Both the position numbers and the translations under genes were made by a program. A DNA stretch of 64,000 bases from Mactra quadrangularis (Eukaryota; Mollusca; Bivalvia; Venerida; Mactridae): positions 41,239,917 through 41,303,916 of the forward strand of contig CM046298.1 of the NCBI GenBank assembly GCA_025267735.1, written 5' to 3'. Shown here piece by piece: positions 59,257 to 64,000 of this stretch (positions are counted from its first letter, which is position 1; each line of letters begins with the position of its first letter). A model generated the notes under the pieces. That model did not search any database, was not told where the DNA came from, and saw only the letters and a program-made list of their open reading frames with translations.

Positions 59257-59782
59257 CACTGGCACCAGAGTCCTCATATTCTTTTTGAATACGCATACAT
59301 ATAATGTTTTAATAACAAACACAATTAAAAATCGCTCCCTCATACATTACCGTGTACCAGTCATAACTATACTTTCATTATATAATATTCACATGGTATT
59401 GAACCATTTTTGACAGTAGGTACAGTTTGACAGATTAATTTTACCTTTTGGAATATATTTGGATGCAAATATGGATTTCGATTTGTAGATTAAACATATC
59501 TTTACAAAACACGCTATTCAAAAACAGTTGTCATGAAATTAATCGTAATTTCAATATTATCATTTTGCAGTGTTTCAGATACACTATTCACTTCCGGTTA
59601 AATAATGACACGTTAACCGGTGTAAACTGATTGGTTAATAAAGTCCTTGAGACTTTTCCTGTACCTTGTCAATGAATCGCGCCAAATTTAAACCCAATTG
59701 TAATGCACCGCCTAGGTAAACATTTACGTCATAGACGTACGCATTATTTTCTGATCATAAGATATGAACTCTGATGCCAGTG
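59257..59782. mobile_element. hAT-type MITE with 8-bp duplication, copy 1
   Basis: CACTGGCACCAGAGTCCTCA at the left and, read inward, CACTGGCATCAGAGTTCATA at the right. TAAATGTA is duplicated perfectly at 59249-59256 and 59783-59790. Length is 526 bp with no coding capacity. A shorter relative lies inverted at 62991-63204. Confidence 0.85.
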
Positions 59783-60309
59783 TAAATGTACTATATTTAA
59801 TGTCAAGACCTGTTTTATTTGAATTTATATTTGCCTGAAAATGTTAAATGACTTTTTATATGCAATTACAAAACTGTGCCATTAAAAGTTATGTTGTGTT
59901 TATTATTATTTATTTTTATAATTTCCCCAGAACCCATGATAGTAAAATGTGAAGACTGAGTAAAATGAGACAAATCATTCTCATGGTTTTAGTATCAGTG
60001 TACGCACTTAAGCAGGTCACATGATGTGCCCTCTTAAAGTCCTTGGAAGAAGCCCATTTTTTGGATGAACTGACCGACATTTCCAGGGCTTGACGGAAAA
60101 CTGTTGTAACTCATATTTTCAAAAATTTCAGAAGCAAAAATTGTTAAAATTCTTCTCATGTTATTCTGTAACTATTTTTTGCTTAGAATATTTATGTTTT
60201 TTGATGAAATTTGGTAGAAACATGTATTTGGCATTTCTAAAGCCAAATTTATCAAAAAGTCCTTATTGAAAAAAATGTTAGTTACGACAGTTTCCGTCAA
60301 ACCCTCATC

Positions 60310-60600
60310 AATCTAATTATACCCCCGCTTCGAAGAAGAGGGGGGTATACTGTTTTACCCTTGTCCGTGCGTGTGGTCATGCGTGTGGTCGTGCGTGCGT
60401 CCGTCGGTTACAAAATTTTCGTCGCAGTTTTCTCAGCAACTATAACATGCAGCAGCCTAATACTTTGCATATTGCTTCATCCCATAGTCCCATGTGGTGT
60501 AAAGCGATTTCATGCTCCTTGCTCATCTACTTCCTGTTTGTCGCATATTTTTAGATTTTGGCGGGGGTATCACTAGTGAGCATTAGCTCACAGATTTACT
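60310..60600 (+). repeat. CCCCCGCTTCGAAGAAGAGG repeat, bivalve-style
   Basis: TATACCCCCGCTTCGAAGAA leads into a GTGCGTGTGGTCGTGCGTGC stretch and ends near GGCGGGGGTATCACTAGTGA. The composition is unlike its surroundings. I recall similar interspersed repeats in bivalve sequence, but this is memory, not a search. Confidence 0.5.
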
Positions 60601-60682
60601 TGTTTTTACTTATGAAGAAAATTCTCTTCTGAAGAGTGTTCTAAGCATATTTCAAAATAACATTTGTTTATCAACAGTTGAT

Positions 60683-60979
60683 AGCCGCCCGGCTAGCTCT
60701 GCTGGTAGCACACAAGTCTACTGATCGTGGGGTCGTGCATTCTATTCCCGACGGGGCATACTTTCATAAAGCTTGGTCATGAAATTATTTGTACGGCCAT
60801 TCTCCCTCCTACCAATGGTTTTTAATTATGTAGGGCAGTTGTCAGTCACTGACAAAAGTATGCACTTAGTAGTTGGTTAACAGCTAAATCCAGAGATTTA
60901 GCCTTTCCAGGAGTGAGTAGGTGACTGACCCCTGTTATATGACCTATACAACTGTTGCAACAGTGTTAAACCCAACAAA
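60683..60979 (+). mobile_element. SINE family B, full-length copy
   Basis: tRNA-like head with GGCTAGCTCTGCTGGTAGCA and a weak B box (TGCATTCTATTCCC), body with GTAGGGCAGTTGTCAGTCAC, GCTAAATCCAGAGATTTAGC hairpin and an AACCCAACAAA tail. The 12-mers TCAACAGTTGAT (60671-60682) and TCAACCGTTGAT (60980-60991) form a duplication with one change. Confidence 0.85.
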
Positions 60980-61935
60980 TCAACCGTTGATTTAAACTGT
61001 AAATAAATTTACTGTAAGTATATTCGGTAGTAAAATTACTTACAGAATGCATGAATTTTATTTGTCTATCATTTGGAGTTTGGAGGGTGCATGTACTACC
61101 AACCGTCTCATGCTAAAATGAACAAGCTTGAATTGAGACAGTATTAAATGGAAGACTCGTGTACGTGCAGACAAGAGGTTAATTCAATGACATAAAGCTA
61201 TATTGTTAGTCTGGTAGATCAACTACTAAAAACGCAGAACCCTGCATGGCATGATGTAGAAGTTTTTACATTTTCTCTAAGCTAAGACACTGTAGTTTAC
61301 AAAACTGATTGATGCCACTCCGCCACCCTTGGGCAACTGTCAGAATATAAGATTGCAGCCCAAAAGGTGAACGAATGTTGGCCAAAAGTGTTGTTTTACT
61401 TCTGCAATTTTGGAATATAACATAACACAATTTTTAATTCATTTGATCTTACTACTATTTCTGCTAAATTAATAATTGTTACACAGAACTATCAAGTTAG
61501 CAGGAACGACAGTAAGAAAAAAATAATGGAACTTATAACAGTATTATGTTATAAATAATATAGAATACCTTAATCAAAGCGCTGAAGGCACTTAATTTGT
61601 TCGGGTTTGAAAAGTTTGAAAACATTCGTTCACAAAGAACAGTTCAGTGATATTAGTTTGGTAGGTAGACCAGCACTGTTCCGGTTCAAAACACTTTATA
61701 CAATCAACCTATAAATACAACAGGTACACCGGACAGGCGAACACACTACTGATTTTTCTCACACAATCACCGCAAGTCAAAGGGGTCAATCTTAAAACAA
61801 TTAAATAACTGCCCCTTAAAAGTTATCATTCATGCACATTTATTCAGCATCTGTACATAAAATAAATGAAGTCCACTATTCAGACATCATTCAAAGTCAT
61901 TTACTACGATCTTTAAACTGTTCCTACAGAATCGT

Positions 61936-62050
61936 TCTATTACATAAGATGATGTAACATCTGTACTGAGAACTGGCACAAACGACGGGTCGTGACTGAA
62001 TCGTTGATACCACTCTATTACATAAGATGACATAATCATCCCTACTGAGA
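61936..62050. repeat. Short direct duplication
   Basis: TCTATTACATAAGATGA followed by an ATC-TACTGAGA phrase occurs near 61936 and again near 62013. It is a local duplication of about 37 bp with no known function. Confidence 0.5.
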
Positions 62051-62154
62051 CGCACAACATAGCTGCGAATAATCTTACTCTTGAGATATAGTTCGGATTA
62101 CTAGTGTATTAATGCGTCCGTCATAGCAGACGATCTTCTTGAATTGCTCTATAC

Positions 62155-62618
62155 AGGTTACATACCACTAAATGGTAACCGGAAGTGAGCATTTACCGGA
62201 AGTAGAAAGTCCTTATTTATTTTTTGAGAGCGCATGGATACCTCATTTGTGGTGCTTTTTAATATAGAAGAGTATGTATGTCTTTGACAATGCTTTTCCT
62301 ATGAAATTATGCAAAAATTCAATGGATCTGGTTTGTTTAGTCGCGAAAACTGGTTAAAAGGGGAGATGACTCTGTACGGCTGGTGAAGAGTTAAAAACCA
62401 GGACATTTTCAGGGTAGGAACTTTCAATCGCAATTTATTTTCTTATAAGTAACGTAACTTTTTTTCTAATACTGATCATTTTGAGGGGAATAGATAGATC
62501 TTTCAGCCTATATATGGTTTGGGGTATCTCACACCCCTGGGTCATAGTGTAATTTGTCATTGAAAATGAGACTTTTTATATACAACAAAGAAGGATTTTA
62601 TTTAGTGGTATGTAACCT
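62155..62618. mobile_element. MITE with 19-bp perfect ends
   Basis: AGGTTACATACCACTAAAT (62155-62173) is the exact reverse complement of 62600-62618. ATAC lies directly outside both ends and may be the target duplication. Length is 464 bp with no coding capacity. Confidence 0.75.
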
Positions 62619-62990
62619 ATACATATATACTGAGGGACTACTTCTGGATTCGGTAAATGTTCAAAGTGGGAAAGGGTCTGAGATACGGTAAATATATTTG
62701 TTCAGGATTAAAGTCCCGAACAAATAAAAACAATGTGTTGTAGGCTTTTGTCAGAAAACAGGCGGAATTAAGAATGGTTCGGTTAAAGTTTTGCCGTAAA
62801 CGCATTCTTATTGCTGAGTTTTACAACGTTTTTGTCTCATTAATTCATATATTCGTACAAAAAATAAATTGACGAATGAACAGACTTTTGTTTGATATGC
62901 AGTATAAAGAAGAGTACAACTCGATCTAGTTACGACAAACGATGATATTAACTTCAACGAACTATTTCAGTGAAATGTGTTGGTCCAATT

Positions 62991-63204
62991 CACTGGCACA
63001 AGAGTCCATACCTTATGATCACAAATGATGCGTACGTCCCTATATAGTTCCCTGTGCATACATACATGTACACTACCTTATATATTATAGTTATATGTAT
63101 AACTCGTACACGGTAATGTATACGGGACCGATTTTTAATATCGTTTGTTGACAAAATATTATATGTGTGCGTATTTAACGAGTGTGAGGACTCTGGTGCC
63201 AGAG
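62991..63204. mobile_element. hAT-type MITE, copy 2, inverted and internally deleted
   Basis: CACTGGCACAAGAGTCCATA at the left and CTCTGGTGCCAGAG at the right match the copy at 59257-59782 in reverse. Shared blocks include CTTATGATCA, ATGCGTACGTC, ACGGTAATGTAT and ATACGC-CATATAAT. The central part of copy 1 is missing. Flanking 8-mers GTCCAATT and GTCGAGTT agree at six positions. Confidence 0.7.
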
Positions 63205-63343
63205 GTCGAGTTTGACAGATAAAAGTGCAAAGAGGCGCTTTATATAAAGTTTCATTTTGAAATCGATATTGCCAATCAATTAGATATTAAACATCATTTT
63301 AAAGACAGAACATCAAAGAACACTTTCACAAGTAGTAGTCATA

Positions 63344-63635
63344 TCTTTATTTAATTTTATTGGGCTTAACGCCATGTCAACACAATTTAGGTCATTTTAC
63401 GGCGTCCAGCGCACCTAACCTAGCTTTCCTGGGCCATTGTCTGTAACCAGTACTCACCTACTCTTCACAAGGCCAAAAACTTCTCCATATATCTTATTTA
63501 TGGAGAAAAATTGACATTATTGTCAAAATTTCATGGAAGGGTATAACCTCTCCGGATGGGATCCGAACCTGTCCCCCCTTCCGGACACGAGATTCCAAAT
63601 CCCGGCGCGCTACCAACTGCGCCACCGACCCCGGT
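63344..63635 (-). mobile_element. SINE family A, copy 7
   Basis: Full-length but diverged copy with a GGTGGCGCAGTTGGTAGCGC head on the minus strand. TAGTAGTCATA is duplicated perfectly at 63333-63343 and 63636-63646. Confidence 0.85.
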
Positions 63636-63704
63636 TAGTAGTCATAAAAACATCAAGGTCTAAGAACATGGTAGAATAGAAAGTAGCCTAATTTTATTAA
63701 TGCA

Positions 63705-63800
63705 AAATTAGCAGTAATAGCAGGAACAACAGTAACTTCACTGTTACTGCTAGCAGTAAGATTGATATAGCAGCAGTAAGATCATTCTTACCGTTGTACT
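63705..63800. repeat. AGCAGTAAGAT-type local inverted repeats
   Basis: AACAGTAACTTCACTGTTAC and CTGCTAGCAGTAAGAT phrases repeat in both senses. Related phrases lie near 23620-23690. The nature is unknown. Confidence 0.4.
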
Positions 63801-64000
63801 GCTAGCATATTGAATTACTGAGTGATATATATCGAATAAAACCTTTCTATGGAACGTGAGTATTGCAGCTTCAAGTCTCACCCATTCGGGACTACCTCGG
63901 CGATTACTGCGTAACACACTCGTCAGTTTACGGAATCACCCGAGCGGTTTTCCGAAAGTCTCACCATGCCTACTTAGATGTTTGAATTAATTTTTTCAAG

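Overview
The window is AT-rich eukaryotic DNA, most likely from a bivalve mollusc. The evidence is two intron-bearing animal genes, canonical GT-AG introns, many tRNA-derived SINEs and fold-back elements, and the repeated TGACCTTGACCTTTGACC-type spacer that I associate with bivalve genomes. The phylum is an inference; no mitochondrial or rRNA marker is present to confirm it.

Only two complete protein-coding genes can be supported, and they are divergent neighbours. On the minus strand, seven exons (50475 down to 42583) encode a 585-residue iduronate 2-sulfatase (IDS), a lysosomal enzyme of heparan and dermatan sulfate breakdown. On the plus strand, seven exons (50810 to 58022) encode a 372-residue 3'-5' exoribonuclease of the ERI1/3'hExo type, with a SAP domain and an intact DEDDh active site. 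The start codons are 334 bp apart, so both genes may share one promoter region. I see no functional link between the products.

The rest is repeats and their remains. 1-2600: a SINE, a 620-bp CGGT/CTGT microsatellite and a 43-bp-arm palindrome. 2900-8180: fold-back element and low-complexity spacer. 8182-12189: a roughly 4-kb piggyBac-like element whose transposase is deleted and frameshifted, carrying a nested inverted-repeat element and flanked by a 14-bp direct repeat. 13.5-24 kb: scattered Tc1-like and hAT-like non-autonomous elements, one inserted in another. 24.1-30.0 kb: SINE copies and a large satellite with conserved cores, interrupted by an inverted-repeat-bounded element packed with AGGTCA-type half-sites. 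30.3-35.6 kb: several tandem arrays (80, about 155, about 168 and about 145 bp). 37.0-38.8 kb: a 177-bp satellite whose minus strand stays partly open. 41-42 kb: LINE and SINE fragments. 42.5-58.0 kb: the two genes, with introns full of MITEs. 59.2-63.7 kb: two inverted copies of one MITE, another MITE and two SINEs.

I found no CRISPR array, rRNA, true tRNA gene, viral gene or recognisable new multigene system. The notable material is transposon architecture: target-site duplications, nested insertions, an empty-site comparison, and satellites with conserved cores. Identity figures are by eye; every family name beyond the two genes and the piggyBac/LINE/SINE classes needs a database search.
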